Below, piece by piece: positions 24,039-35,195 of a stretch of 64,000 nucleotides of DNA. The DNA comes from Linum tenue (taxonomy: Eukaryota > Streptophyta > Magnoliopsida > Malpighiales > Linaceae), in contig CAMGYJ010000009.1 of the NCBI GenBank assembly GCA_946122785.1, positions 28,307,633-28,371,632 of the forward strand, written 5' to 3'. Below the pieces are notes generated by a model that was not told the origin of the DNA, made no database searches, and worked only from the letters and a program-made list of their open reading frames with translations. The number at the start of each line of letters is the position of its first letter. Position 1 is the first letter of the stretch. Made by a program: the position numbers and the translations under genes.

Positions 24039-24861
24039 CCATGTAAAATTTCACAATTGACCAATTAAATATCCCTAATGTGGATGTTTCTAAATTACAT
24101 GACATTTTGTCATTTTCCTCTCCTAAAACCCTTGTTATAAGAGCCGAACTGGATCAGTGGGTGGATCAGTAAATTTTTTATACCAATTATAATAGTGATT
24201 TAGTCCATTTGCTTGGTCAACTAGCAATTACCTGAACTATTTTTATCGTTGGATATGGAACCCGATGAACCATTCTAGTTTGATTGGTTTGGTGGTATTT
24301 TAAATAATAGTAATTTAACGTAAACTAATACTGTTCAACCTCAATTACTAATTGTATTTCTACTTTATCTTCTTCGTTGCCCAGCCTCATTGTCGGCTTT
24401 ACATCGTCCACTACCGTTTGCCATCCTAATTACTAACTTGAATTTATAAAAAAAAAATATAATTTTGTGAGACCCTTTTTGTTAGAATTTTTTTATGATA
24501 AATGATATGGATTTGAAATTTTATATGGCTAGTGATAAAAATTATCCAAATTAGTGCATGAACAGTTCTATCAACTTTTAACAATTACCACTGAATTATA
24601 AACAACTAACTTTCTCGGTTCAATGTGTGGTCTAATTGTGAAAATATAGCTTCAAGCATACTCTCATCTATGTCTTGTCTACCCTAAATGTTAGACACCT
24701 TCAATTCTCCTTTGGTGAAGGGTTGTTTGTGAGTTAAGTGTTTAATCCTTTGTTCATTAAGGAGGGAAAATAAAGGTTGGCCAAAAAAATGGGGATATTG
24801 GAGGAATTCATAACTTTTACCTTGTTTATAAGTTTTGCTACAATACAAGTAAGTGATTCTT
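24039..24861. other. Intergenic, no gene seen
   Basis: AT-rich. No supported feature before the first phosphodiesterase gene fragment. Confidence 0.55.
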
Positions 24862-25074
24862 TTGGGGGAAAGAATCGTGGGTGCCCGGCCACACGATCTG
24901 GTGGATCCGGATCTTGTTGGGTCCGATTCCGGACATCGAGTTTTGGCGGTCGGCAGGGTGGTAGTCGAAGTCAGGGAAGTCGGTGTCACAGTTTCCCTGG
25001 AGGTCGCATAGGGTTTGTTTCTCGGTGGAGATGGCCATCCGTCGGGCGATCTACTTTGATGCCTGCGCCCCCAT
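24862..25074 (-). pseudogene. PLC-like phosphodiesterase, 5' fragment A
   Basis: Minus strand from ATG at 25074. It resembles the start of plant PI-PLC X-domain proteins: MGAQASK, then DYHPADRQN, IRIHQIVWPGTHDS. A TAG stop follows codon 7 and the match ends abruptly near 24862. The family has a TIM-barrel phosphodiesterase fold; GTHDS holds an active-site His. About 200 bases of matching 5' leader lie above it. It is a broken copy. Confidence 0.8.
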
Positions 25075-25307
25075 TGTAAGGTAAGGTGGACTCTAGGTAG
25101 CCTAGCGCAGAAATAAATGTTTGGGCGTGTTGAGGATTTGGGATGGGAAATATAGACAGAGGAGCGGAGTGGAAGGTGGGAGCGCCCCCATTGGTATGCT
25201 GCCGGCAACATATTCTTCCCAACAATGGAAGCGGCAGCGGCAACGACGACGGGGTATTGGTATTGGAGATTAGAAGAAATTAGGGTTTATTTATTTATTT
25301 ATTTTAA

Positions 25308-25558
25308 GGTTAATTGCATGGTTGGTCACTAAGATTACAATAAACGTACAAGTTTGGTCACTCAAAATATTTAAATCCATTGGTGATACTTTAGTTTACT
25401 GAAACGGTTCACGTTTTGTCACTATCCGTCCAACTCCATTAACTTTTGATTACGTGGCGGTCAACTCTAAAATTTGACCGTTAAATGAGTGACGTGCCAA
25501 TTTAAAAATAATAAATTAAAATTTTCAAAATTGTCATTTCATTTCCACTCATTATCAC
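25308..25558 (+). repeat. MULE-terminus-like repeat, copy 1
   Basis: 251 bp, very similar to 26384-26642 in the same orientation. It shares 'ttggtcac', 'aagattacaa' and 'cgtccaact(c)attaac' phrases with the Pack-MULE ends at 35196-36674. It sits between phosphodiesterase fragments A and B. Confidence 0.75.
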
Positions 25559-25589
25559 ATATTCTTCCCAATACCAATACCCCCACCCT

Positions 25590-26156
25590 TTGACCACCAC
25601 CTGGTTGATGAACAGCCTTGTGTAGGAGTGGATCCGACTCGTCACGGGCTTCACACACACGATCAGGTTGTCGGGTTGCAGCGTCATCGTGTTCTACACC
25701 CGGTAGAAGAACCTCCTCCCCGTCGCCGCTCCCTGTTGGCTAGGAAACTTCAGATTGCTCTCGAACTTCGTCGATGGCAAATCTGTGTCGATCCAATTTT
25801 CCTTCAGATACCATGCTCCTCACAGCGCCCCGCCGGGCTTCGACGCATTCTCCGCCTTCCTCGGCTTACACATGCAGAGCTGGTAGTAGATGGAGAGGGA
25901 CTGACACTACGCGAAAGGGCGGGCGACGAAGGGGATGCCGATCTTGTTGGTGGGAGAGTCGTGGGTGCCCGACCATAGGATCTGGTGGATCCGGATCTTG
26001 TCGGGTTCGATTCCGAACATCTAGTTCTGGCGGTCGACGGGGTGGTAGTCAGAGCCAGGGAAGTCGGTGTCGCAGTTTCCCTGGAGGTCGCACAGGGTTT
26101 GTTTCTCGGTGGAGATGGCCTTCCGTCGGGCGATCTACTTTGATGCCTGCGCCCAT
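25590..26156 (-). pseudogene. PLC-like phosphodiesterase, internally deleted copy B
   Basis: Minus strand from ATG at 26156. A two-base loss just after the ATG shifts the frame. The X-domain start (SGTHDSPTNKIGIPFVARPFA, then a TAG, then CQSLSIYYQLC) is followed directly by a downstream part of the same protein: CKPRKAEN, a stop in place of Trp, KENWIDTDLPSTKF, then VCVKPVTSRIHSYTRLFINQ. The missing middle is at least 100 codons compared with the family. It is clearly a pseudogene and the most complete of the three copies. Confidence 0.82.
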
Positions 26157-26383
26157 TGTAAGGTAAGGTGGACTCTAGGTAGCCTAGCGTAGAAATGAAT
26201 GTTTGGGCATGTTGAGGATTTGGGATGGGAAATATAGACAAAGGAGCGTAGTGGAAGGTGGGAGCGCCCCCATTGGTATGCTGCCGGCAACATATTCTGC
26301 ACAACAATGGAAGCGACATCGACGATGGGGGTATTGGTATTGGAGATTAGAAGAAATAAGGGTTTTTATTTATTTATTTTATT

Positions 26384-26642
26384 GTTAATTGCATGGCTGG
26401 TCACTAAGATTACAATAAACGTTCAAGTTTGGTCACTCGAAATATTTAAATCGATTGGTGATACTTCAGTTTACTGAAATCGTTCACGTTTCGTCACTAT
26501 CCGTCCAACTCTATTAACTTTTGATTACGTGGCGGTCAACTCTAAAAGTTAACCGTTAAATGTGTAAAATGGCAATTTAAAAATAATAATTTAATAAAAT
26601 TAAAATTTTCAAGATTGTCATCTTATTTCCACTCATTATCAC
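26384..26642 (+). repeat. MULE-terminus-like repeat, copy 2
   Basis: Second copy of the repeat at 25308-25558, same orientation. It forms the spacer between inverted phosphodiesterase fragments B and C. Confidence 0.75.
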
Positions 26643-26871
26643 TTTTATTTAAAATAAATAAAAGACTCTAATTTCTTCTTATCCTCAATACCAATATCCC
26701 CGTCGTCGCTGCCGCTTCTATTATTGGGAAGAGTATGTTGCCGGCAGCATACCAATGGGGGAGCTCCCACTTTTCACTGTGCTCCTCTGTTTATATTTCC
26801 CATCCTTAATCCTCAACACTCCCAAACATTCATTTCTGCGCTAGACTTCCTAGAGTCCATCTTACCTTACA

Positions 26872-27108
26872 ATGGGGGCGCAGGCATCAAAGAAAATCGC
26901 CCGGCGGAACGCCATCTCCATCGAGATACAAACCCTGTGCGACCTCGAGGGAAAATGCGACACCGAATTCCCTGGCTACGACTACCACCCCGCCGACAGC
27001 AAGAATTGGATGTCCGGAATCAGACTCGACAAGATCCTGATCCACCAGATCGATTGGCCAGGCACCCACGACTTTGCTACCAACAAGATCAGCATCCCCT
27101 TCGTCACC
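26872..27108 (+). pseudogene. PLC-like phosphodiesterase, 5' fragment C, inverted
   Basis: Plus strand from ATG at 26872. The frame is open through MGAQASKKIARRNAIS, DYHPADSKNW, WPGTHDFATNKISIPFV. It is then cut at 27108 by the LTR of the Tat-like element. The catalytic GTHDS has become GTHDF. About 180 bases of leader upstream are an inverted copy of the leader of fragment B. With only about 79 codons and no rest of the domain, it is non-functional. Confidence 0.82.
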
Positions 27109-28613
27109 TGACTCGTCTTGAATACCACAACAATTTCCCGCCTAAGGTCCAAGTATAAACCTTAGTCGGGTGCAGTACAGGATAAGTATGTTTAAATATC
27201 AACCTGGACCGGTCCGTCTACCACTACTTCAGTCATTTGAATCATTATCTAGCAATAAGATTTTGGTTGAAAACTTTGCTAATTAAAGTAAAACAAGAGA
27301 AAGGTGAATGGTTTTGAAAGCTCTTTTGTGGAAGGATCACTTGGGTGTCGCTTCCCCCTAACTACTACCATGGTATGTGAACCGAAATGATTACTATGGG
27401 CAAGGTGATCGCTAACCGCTAGGGGACTCAAATATGGTCATAGACCATGCTCATGATTGCTAAACCGAGGCATGCATTATAGGCTGTCACTAGGCCCTCT
27501 CGGTTTAGGCAATCAATCATTGACTTACTCCCTCACTCAACCCAAGGGTTGGTCGGCTTGATCGCGCTTAACCAAATTGCTTAATCCAATATTGAGGTTT
27601 GCCATAAATTAACCTAGTTTGAAGACTTGAAAATCCCTAGGGATACCAACTTGATTGAGACTCCCTTGGAAGGGGGGTTTCCCTCTCTAGACTAGGTTAA
27701 GTGGCTAATTAGATTGCTAAGCATAAACATGCACAATCCTTAGGTTGCTAAGCATAGACATGCACAAACCTAAGGATGCTAAGCACAAACATGCACAATC
27801 AAGATGAATAATACCTCAAACATTTGGATTAAACAATAGCCAATGACAATCATTCAATTCACATAAAAGAAAACTACATGGTAGAGTTAGGGTTTCACAA
27901 CACCAAGTGAAAAGAATTCTACTCCATGCTTGAGATGAGAGAGACACAAGAAGGGATAGAAACCATCTTGGAGGAGGCTTCCAATCTTCTTGGTCCTTGT
28001 GTTGAACTTTCCTTGGAGGAAATCTTCCCAAAATCCACCTTAGAGCAAAAACTCTAGCCTCCTTCTTCCTTAGGTCGTGTTTCTCTCTCTAGAAATCACA
28101 AGAAGGCTTTCTCACTCAAATGGGCTCCCCCTGCTCTCTTCCTTTCAGCTCAACATTTAAATAATGAACAGGCTGTGACGGCTCCAGTTCACGGCCGTGA
28201 ACACTGAAACGCGTCCGTGAACTCCAATTGGGCGCCGAAACGCAACGCTTTGCTTCCTTGTGTTCATGGTCCACAGCTCCTGTTCACGGTCTTAGTGACC
28301 GTGAACACGTCTTGCATTAGTAACTTGCATTTTGGCTCTGGACGCCTCAAGGTTCACGGCTAATGGCTCTTCTCCATGGACATGTAAGATCGTGAACAGC
28401 CCGAGAATACCGTGATCTCGCCCTTTTTCACCTCTTCTCCTGGTTTTCGACACTTTTCGTCCAACTTTCGACTACTAGGCTGGTTTCACCTGTTAAATCC
28501 TAAAACGCACTAAAACACGAGAAACCTAGCGTAAAACCAACCTTTTAGGAGTGAAGTTGCCACAAACGACTAAGGAAAACGGGGGCAAAACATGTACAAT
28601 TAGGCCCAAATCA
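27109..28613 (-). mobile_element. LTR of a Tat-like Ty3 element
   Basis: About 1,505 bp. On the minus strand it starts TGATTTGGGCC right after the purine tract CTAAGTGTGGGGAG (28627-28614) and ends CGAGTCA. The solo LTR at 46470-47814 has the same style of ends (TGATAGACC...GCGTGTCA). It therefore acts as the 3' LTR of the element whose interior lies at 28614-30960. It contains a perfect 16-bp palindrome, GTTCACGGCCGTGAAC (28187-28202). The five bases before it, TCACC (27104-27108), should be the target duplication, but its partner is lost. Confidence 0.72.
27712..27803. repeat. Three tandem ~31-bp units inside the LTR
   Basis: Units start at 27712, 27744 and 27775, each with TTGCTAAGCATA-like and CATGCACAA words. 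Confidence 0.85.
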
Positions 28614-30960
28614 CTCCCCACACTTAGACGTTTGCTTGTCCCCAAGCAAATCATTTCACACAAGGTAATATTTCAACCTACACAAATACTTTGGGGACAA
28701 CTCAAAGGGCACAAAGTGGGAATTCTCAATGGCTATTGGCAATCAATACATGAAACATTGCAAGCAATACCGACATCCACCACAAACGACATTCGAAGCC
28801 ACCAATAACTGGCAAACGAAAATTTCTCACCTTGTTCATGGATCAATGCAAGTCTCAACAAGACCACTTATCAACCACAACCAACCATGCATGGAATTCA
28901 AGTCCGAGGATCAAATGGAAAGGCAACAAAGGTCCTCACCGGGGTATGATAGGACATGCAAAGCAAGAATGAATCACTCACTCTCAGGACCAGTGGAGTC
29001 GGGACCTTTTGGTGCAAAAGATGTGCACAATCATAAAATCTCGAACCTATCGTCTCAATACCACGACGATAACCTCTAAATGCTAGAGTTCACGGGATGG
29101 TTGTCACCACTAGCTTGTTGGGAGGTCTTAGACACGGGTTCAGATGACTAGCAATCGTCTTGGACATGGAAAAAAGGCTTTTTGGGTGGTGGCAATCATG
29201 ACATGAGGTTCTACATCTTCAACCTAAACCCTAAGGTTCTATGATTTCGACTAAAACCCTTCTCTTCAACCCAAGGCCACTAGCATCGGCCAAAAACCTT
29301 ATCTCTCCTTTCCAAACTATCACCCATCGTGAACTACATCGAAGCACTCTTCCTCTGTCTACTCTTGCTAGCAAATTAAAGTTTGGTAGTGAAGGAGTTC
29401 TAAAACAATGTGGGGGTTTCAATGCGTGGGTGCCAAGAAACCCCCTTCTAGAGCATGTGCTTTGGTTTTTCGTGGCACTCTCTACTTTATTTACCCTATT
29501 TTATTACCTCTTTTTCGTTTCTCTTTTCTTTCTTTTTCTATTCTTTTTTGAGGGGGTACTAGAGAGTAAAAACACTTGCCACCTATACATTTAACGATCA
29601 ATGCTCTCTTTTTGAGGAACTCACTCCAACACTACATTTCATTTTTCTCATTCCTAGCTAGAACCGCACACAAACCTCCTATGTAGAACCTCTATGGAAA
29701 CTCAAAGGTGAGAGCTCCGGGACACAAGGACGACTCATGTTTAGACACGAAGAAAGGATTGTGGGTCGTTCTATCAACACCATTAAGCTCACAAGCACGA
29801 AGCTCCTATCTTAAGAATGAACCTCGAAGTCACAAGGCTCAAAGGGGCTGACTAGTGGATAACACATCTCAGGACAATCAACATTTGGGCGTGGACTAAT
29901 CCTATGCCTCCATCATACTCACTAGTGACAATTGTGATGTTACTCGACATGGTAAGAGGGATCTAAGCACACAAGAAGAAAACGATAGGCTCAAAACTCA
30001 CATGGCTACCTAGTCACCCAACCATCTATTCCAATTCACAAACACAATGCATGGCAATTGTATCAACAAGTAATCGAGTCAAGACATCTATTCATTTATG
30101 CACACTTGAGAACTAAACTCTATTCCCTATCCTAATGGACCTCTCAGTCATCATCATAGGATATGTTCGATCACATGCAACAATTCAAGATCAATGCCAA
30201 TAAACACGAGATTTTCCCACACACCGGCCACTTTGATCATGCAAACATTGCTTGGAGCCCTATAATTTTAGAAATTTGGGCATACAAAAGGCTCCAAGCA
30301 TCAATCACACTCACACAAGCATAATAGTAAACTACCCCTCCCACACTTAAGCTCGACATTGCCCTCAATGGCGTAAGAAAGGGGTATAATGATGTTACCG
30401 CTTTGGCTTGGTGAGTGAAAGTTGGAATCGAATCCGGGGCAGGATATTTGGAGCTTCAAGGAGAGACAAAAAACACACACACACAAGCACAATACGACTC
30501 GCTCGAGGCGAGGTTATTACAAACACAATACGATAGTAGTGGTTTATGTCACACACACACAAAATCAAGAAAAAATAACAAAAAAAAAAACAAGTTCAGG
30601 GTTACAAATGGAGAAGTGGGGCGAAAGGATTCGGCTCTGCCACATGTCTCACTCGTCGGCTACCTCTCTCTGGTGGAAGGACCCGCAGCCTCATCTGGGA
30701 GGATGCCCTGGCGTCGAGCCATAAACTCGAGAATGTCAGTATGCCGGTCCCGGCGGGAAGAGAATCCCACGAAGCTCGTCTTAAGGCGATCCAACCTCTG
30801 GACGAGGGGATCACCTGCTGTTGGCGGTGGTGGCTGTGCTGGGCGCTGGAGCGCTGGACGCCGGTGGCGGTCGGGTGCACGAGCAGGTGGATGCTCTGCT
30901 AGTGGTGGGACCTCGGGGTCAGGACTCAATCCCTCGATGTACCGCATTTGGCCAAAGGTG
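28614..30960 (-). mobile_element. Tat-like element, 3' internal region
   Basis: This is the stretch upstream (on the minus strand) of the LTR at 27109-28613. It is mostly non-coding, as in the long 3' regions of Tat/Ogre elements. A second AAGTGTGGGAGGGG motif preceded by GAGGGCAATGTCGAGCTT lies at about 30335-30367. Beyond it, a minus frame (30983-30660) is Pro/Arg-rich and ends EFMARRQGILPDEAAGPSTRER; it resembles tails of plant retroelement proteins, but I cannot assign it. The region ends at the Cassandra fragment, and no RT or integrase remains. Confidence 0.55.
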
Positions 30961-31220
30961 CCCATCCTTGTAGTTCTCCACACTGAGCACGTTTAACTTC
31001 GGAGTTCTCACAAGAACTCCTCCATTACACCCCAAAACACGTCTTGTCAATTAAGTCCAGTTTCCTACTTATGAACCATGGATCTCTCCCATGCTTTGTC
31101 GATGTGGGATTTGCCTAAGGTGTTACATACACCCCCCCCCCCCCCCCCGGGACTCAACGCCCTCGTTGAGGTTTGCCCCACCATCGTTCAAGAGGGACGC
31201 GGAGAGGCTCTTATACCACT
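30961..31220 (-). mobile_element. Cassandra TRIM fragment with 5S-rRNA-like LTR
   Basis: Read on the minus strand: a primer site TGGTATAAGAGC (31218-31207), a tiny interior, a run of 17 G (31148-31132, a polypurine tract), an LTR start TGTATGTAACACC with CCCACATCGAC, and then 5S-like sequence (GAACTCCGAAGTTAAACGTG, then CTACAAGGATGGG) ending at 30961. Cassandra LTRs are known to carry 5S sequence, including Pol III promoter boxes. The LTR stops abruptly in the 5S part, so the copy is truncated. A TGTAACATCCCGAACC at 31221 may be the edge of its other LTR or of a different element. Confidence 0.82.
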
Positions 31221-31944
31221 TGTAACATCCCGAACCTACAATTATTTTTGCATATAAGTCCTAAAAGTATTGATGTAAAATTATATTTTAGAATCTAAAA
31301 ATTTATGTCTTACATTTTGATGCTAAGACTTTTTAAAATTTACAAATAGGTCCATATACTTGTCCCCTTATTTCTTATAATAATAAACGTGATCCTCCCT
31401 TTAGAATTGTGGTAAATCCTTTTAAATTTAAATAAAATTTATCTAAATGAAATATTTTCATGGACAGTATTAGGATCGTTCTAACTTCTAATATTTTCAT
31501 GGACAGTATTACGTGGGTCGGTTTTCATCGTTTTAACCACCCAACCCATGAGTCTCGGGTTGAATGGTTGAAAGGGATGCACTCCAAATTTTCCGGGCTT
31601 GTCAGGGTGTCCCATATTGAGCAGGCCAAAATCCATCGGTTAACAAATAGGCTAAACAAAGCCAAGCCCAGAGCCTTCAAGCTTCTAGGCCCATTTCGTA
31701 GAGTTTGAGACAGGTACCAACAAACTGAACCGAACGAGGTGCCGTCACTGATGATGAATGGAGAGTGGCTTAGAGCGCCGGCAGTCTGACACCGTTCTAG
31801 CATCTGACGTTTACAGAACACAGAAAAATGTCCACATTAGGGTCTCCCACTGGTGTGGATAATGGTTAGAACTTAGAGCCAATTAAATAGTGAAACTCGT
31901 AAATCGCCATATACCATCTGTGAATAAACTTTCAAGAATTTGGA
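31221..31944. other. Intergenic upstream of GSTT
   Basis: AT-rich in its first half, possibly an LTR remnant starting TGTAACATCCC at 31221. A short direct duplication (AATATTTTCATGGACAGTAT) starts near 31452 and 31489. The proximal part should hold the GSTT promoter. Confidence 0.45.
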
Positions 31945-31987
31945 GAAGAAGAAGAAGAAGAAGAAGAAGAAGAAGAAGAAGAAGAAG
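31945..31987 (+). repeat. (GAA)14 run ending at the GSTT start codon
   Basis: Trinucleotide repeat that fills the last 43 bases of the 5' leader and touches the ATG. Confidence 0.93.
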
Positions 31988-33802
31988 ATGACGCTCAAAG
32001 TGTATGTGGATCGCATGTCCCAGCCATCCAGGGCTGTCGTTCTCTTCTGCAAGTAACCATCTTTCTCACTTTCTACTTGAATTTGACAATGGATTTGATG
32101 TTTCCAGCTGTGGTTTATGAGTTTTTGGATTGGGGGATTTTCAGGCTGAACCGGATTGACTTTGTGGAGATCAAAGTAGACTTGTCTAAGCGTCAGCATT
32201 TGTCTCCTGAATTTACAGGTATCTTGTTCTCTTTGGAGTCTCCTTGTTTCTGGGTGTTTGAGGTTTGGAAGGAAAGATTTGAGCTTGCTTGGTTTCTTAA
32301 GAAGGATTCCTGAAATGGAAATTGTTAAAGAGATTTGGTGCAATTCTTTTCAGTGTAGTGGTTTGATAGGGGATTTCTTGGAGGGAAACTCTGTTTAGAA
32401 GAGGGATGTTGAGGCCAACTTAATGATGCCTTTTCTGTTTGTGTTTGTCTGTCTTTGTTGAATGGTGGGATTTCAGAGATAAACCCTATGCAGCTAGTGC
32501 CTGCTATAGTTGATGGAAGATTCAAGCTATTTGAGAGGTAATCAATGTCCTAAATTTCTACCATGATATGTCTAGGTTCTTCTATGATCCTGTAATGTTT
32601 TTGCTTCGGGCCCTTACGAGTTCTGATGGATGCCCTGATGTCTTTTGTCTTTCATTTGCTCTACTGTTGTTAATTTGTTGATTCTTTTTCTTGTACAGTC
32701 ACGCAATCCTCATCTATCTAGCTTGCGTATTTCCTGGAGTTGCTGATCACTGGTAAGTTTCAGTTGTTGTGTCTTCTTATGCATTTATGGATCGCATTTT
32801 TCTTAGTGTTCTATGACTTGACACCTCAAGATAATTTGAATACTTCTTCTTGAAATAGAGGTCATTGATGCAATTAGTACATATTCTCTTTTGTATAATT
32901 TCCTTGCTGGACGCATTGTTCTGTTTGGAAAATATGTTCTCGAGCTAAGCGGCCATTTTTGGTTCATCTAGGTATCCAGCTGATCTTTTCAAGAGAGCTA
33001 AGATTCAATCAGTGCTTGACTGGCATCACACCAGCCTGCGCCGCGGAGCAGGTGCTGCATCCATTAATCTTTCCTAGACCCTGATTCCGGGGTTCAGGAT
33101 TCGATTCTCTCCACTACATCTAAATTGCAGTTTTAGGCACCGAGTTGCTGCTAGTTACATGCGTAGACTTTGTTTCAAGCTCATTTTCATATCTGTTTGA
33201 CATTTAATGATTTTGATGAGCTTTGCGAAGGTGTAACTGTTTCTGCCTGATTATTGCATCTCTGATCTAACACATCATGCTTCTTCAGTTATGTTTGTTC
33301 TAAACAAGGCATTGGGACCTGCACTTGGACGGCCCTTGAATCCAGAACTAGCAGCAGAAGGTGAGAAGATTTTAACTGCATCCTTGTCGAAGTTGGAGTC
33401 TTTCTGGCTCAAGGGCAGTGGGAAATTCTTGCTCGGCGGGAATCAACCTTCTATAGCAGATATCAGCCTCGTATGCGAACTAATGCAATTGGAGGTACTT
33501 GTTTCAGTCTTGTGCTATTCATGAAAGAATGTATGTAGATGAAATGAAAGCATTATGCGAAACTTCCTAGTGTAAAAATTCTCTCCTGTTTGAGATTTCA
33601 GGTTATGGATGACATTGACCGAAACCGAGTTCTCAGCCCTCATAAGAAGGTTCTACAGTGGATCGAGTATACAAAGGATGCTACCAGTCCTCACTTTGAT
33701 GAAGTGCACCAAGTCATCTTCAAAGTGAAAGAGAAGCTGAAGACCTTGAGATCAACTGAAGCTAGCTTAGACAAAAAAGTGCAAGTGCAGTCAAGGATGT
33801 GA
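31988..33802 (+). CDS. GSTT: Theta-class glutathione S-transferase, seven exons
   Basis: Exons are 31988-32052, 32145-32218, 32477-32537, 32699-32752, 32972-33051, 33289-33494 and 33602-33802. All introns are GT-AG and the phases join to 246 residues, as in Arabidopsis GSTT1 (about 245). The enzyme conjugates glutathione to electrophiles and has peroxidase activity toward organic hydroperoxides. The N-terminal thioredoxin-like domain has the theta-type Ser region (YVDRMSQPSRAV) and the glutathione site VPAIVDGRFKLFESHAIL. The all-helical C-terminal domain follows, with FLLGGNQPSIADISLVCELMQLE. The last three residues are SRM, a minor peroxisomal targeting signal; Arabidopsis theta GSTs end in similar tripeptides. 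A GAA repeat directly precedes the ATG. It converges with SKP1. Confidence 0.95.
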
Positions 33803-34136
33803 CTAGTCCCACTGTTACTTAAAATGCTGTAAGACCTCTTATTATGATATCTGCAAGACTTTTTGAATGTGACTAATCCCACTGTTACACCAGAAAAGCA
33901 GCAAATGAAGCTCTGTTTCACTAACAAAAAACTGCAAAAAGAAAGCTTACAATTCTTCTTATCCGCAAAACACAAGCCAGGAAAACCCCACTTAGAAAAC
34001 AAAGAAAAACCAACCAATTCTCCTGTGAATCCATACAAAAACAATTATATCAACATCAAAATTCAAACTCGAAGCTGACTCACTACTATGACTATCAAAC
34101 TACTACAATGCATATGATATTTCGTTGGGAAAAGTT
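33803..34136. other. Shared 3' region of GSTT and SKP1
   Basis: Gap of 334 bases between two convergent stop codons. It is AT-rich and likely holds both 3' untranslated ends. Confidence 0.6.
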
Positions 34137-34592
34137 TCACTCAAACGCCCATTGGTTCTCCCTGCGAATCACTTCTTCCTCCTCCTTAGTGAAGTCATTC
34201 TTGATATTGAAGTACTTCCTTATCTCCTCCGGCGTCTTCCCCTTGATCAGGTCGGCCACAGTCTGGCAGATCAAATCCAGCAGATCCTTGACGTTCAGGT
34301 AGTTCGCCGCCAGCAGCAGGTCGTAGAGCGTGTCCTGCCCCACATTGGCGAATTCCGCGTCCCATTTCTTCAAATCGGCGTCGGATTGAGCAGCGTGCTG
34401 GTGCTTCTTGCAGAACTCGATCACCTTGGCCAGGATCCCGCCGGTGACGTTGGGGATCGGGATGCCGTCGCCCGCGCAGTCGTCCTCGATCATGTGCTTG
34501 ATTGTTTGCGACTGCATCGCCACGGCTTCCTCCACTTCGAACGACTCGCCGTCGCTGCTCTTCAGAGTGATCAGTTTCTTCTCCGTCGACAT
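34137..34592 (-). CDS. SKP1: SKP1-like protein, SCF ubiquitin ligase subunit
   Basis: Intronless frame of 151 residues on the minus strand. SKP1 links cullin-1 to F-box proteins in SCF E3 ligases, in cytosol and nucleus. The BTB/POZ-like N-terminal half starts [21 protein letters not shown] and includes [21 protein letters not shown]. The C-terminal dimerisation/F-box-binding half has [37 protein letters not shown]. It ends [15 protein letters not shown], the canonical Trp-containing F-box-binding tail. Length and absence of introns fit many plant ASK genes. No damage is seen. A TATA box lies about 130 bases upstream. Confidence 0.96.
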   Translation of the reverse strand: MSTEKKLITLKSSDGESFEVEEAVAMQSQTIKHMIEDDCAGDGIPIPNVTGGILAKVIEFCKKHQHAAQSDADLKKWDAEFANVGQDTLYDLLLAANYLNVKDLLDLICQTVADLIKGKTPEEIRKYFNIKNDFTKEEEEVIRRENQWAFE

Positions 34593-34724
34593 TGTTACGG
34601 CGACTGGAATTCTTGATTAGCTTTTTCCGGGGAATCTCTTTACTGCACCGCGAGCGATTAGAAAGCGAGAGCTGCTGATTGATGTTGATGAAGATGTGAG
34701 AATCTGTCTCTGCCCGGAGCTACT

Positions 34725-34732
34725 TATTTATA
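34725..34732 (-). promoter_or_regulatory. TATA box of SKP1
   Basis: The minus strand reads TATAAATA within CCTATAAATAAG, about 130 bases before the ATG, which leaves a leader of about 100 bases. Confidence 0.6.
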
Positions 34733-35185
34733 GGAAGAGAATCGAATTGCTCCGAAGCTGAATTTGAGGGAGTCCGAAACGGAAAAGGATAAGGTAGTTT
34801 CAATTTCAAAGAAGCGCAAGAGGTCTTTTCCACACAGAAAAAGGAATGCTTTTATTACTAGATTTTGCGGGATTTTTCCGGAAATAGCACTCTTCACCGG
34901 GTTGGGTTGGGTTTGGGTTTAGGTAAACCCGCTCTATGGGTACCCGCCCACACATATAATTACTTTCCCGGTATATTTAATATTCTAAATAATATATCGT
35001 CTTTAAACAACTAATATTATTTATGTTTGTGGAGACATGTATAATTTGTTATTTCTAATTGTTTAGAATGAAGTTGATATAATGGAGTGGAGAGTGAAGA
35101 AACTTATTTGACGAGGAAGAAGATTTCAATTAATCTTGTTGTTTATAGATGTTTATCTTTAATTTTAAACAATTTGTATTGATCA
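34733..35185. other. Intergenic between SKP1 and the Pack-MULE
   Basis: Upstream region of SKP1, then AT-rich sequence. A degenerate GGGTTGGGTTTGGG run lies at 34898-34930. No gene seen. Confidence 0.5.
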
Positions 35186-35195
35186 TTTGCGGTTT

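Noticed and set aside
24684..25211. 175-codon minus-strand frame as a gene
   Set aside because: It is out of frame with the phosphodiesterase fragment it overlaps; only the family frame has meaning.
30961..31010. A 5S rRNA gene
   Set aside because: Only part of the 5S sequence is present, inside a Cassandra LTR with primer site and G tract next to it.
34898..34930. Interstitial telomere repeat
   Set aside because: GGGTTGGGTTTGGG runs are degenerate and not TTTAGGG arrays; similar sequence at 36785-36935 points to an older dispersed repeat.
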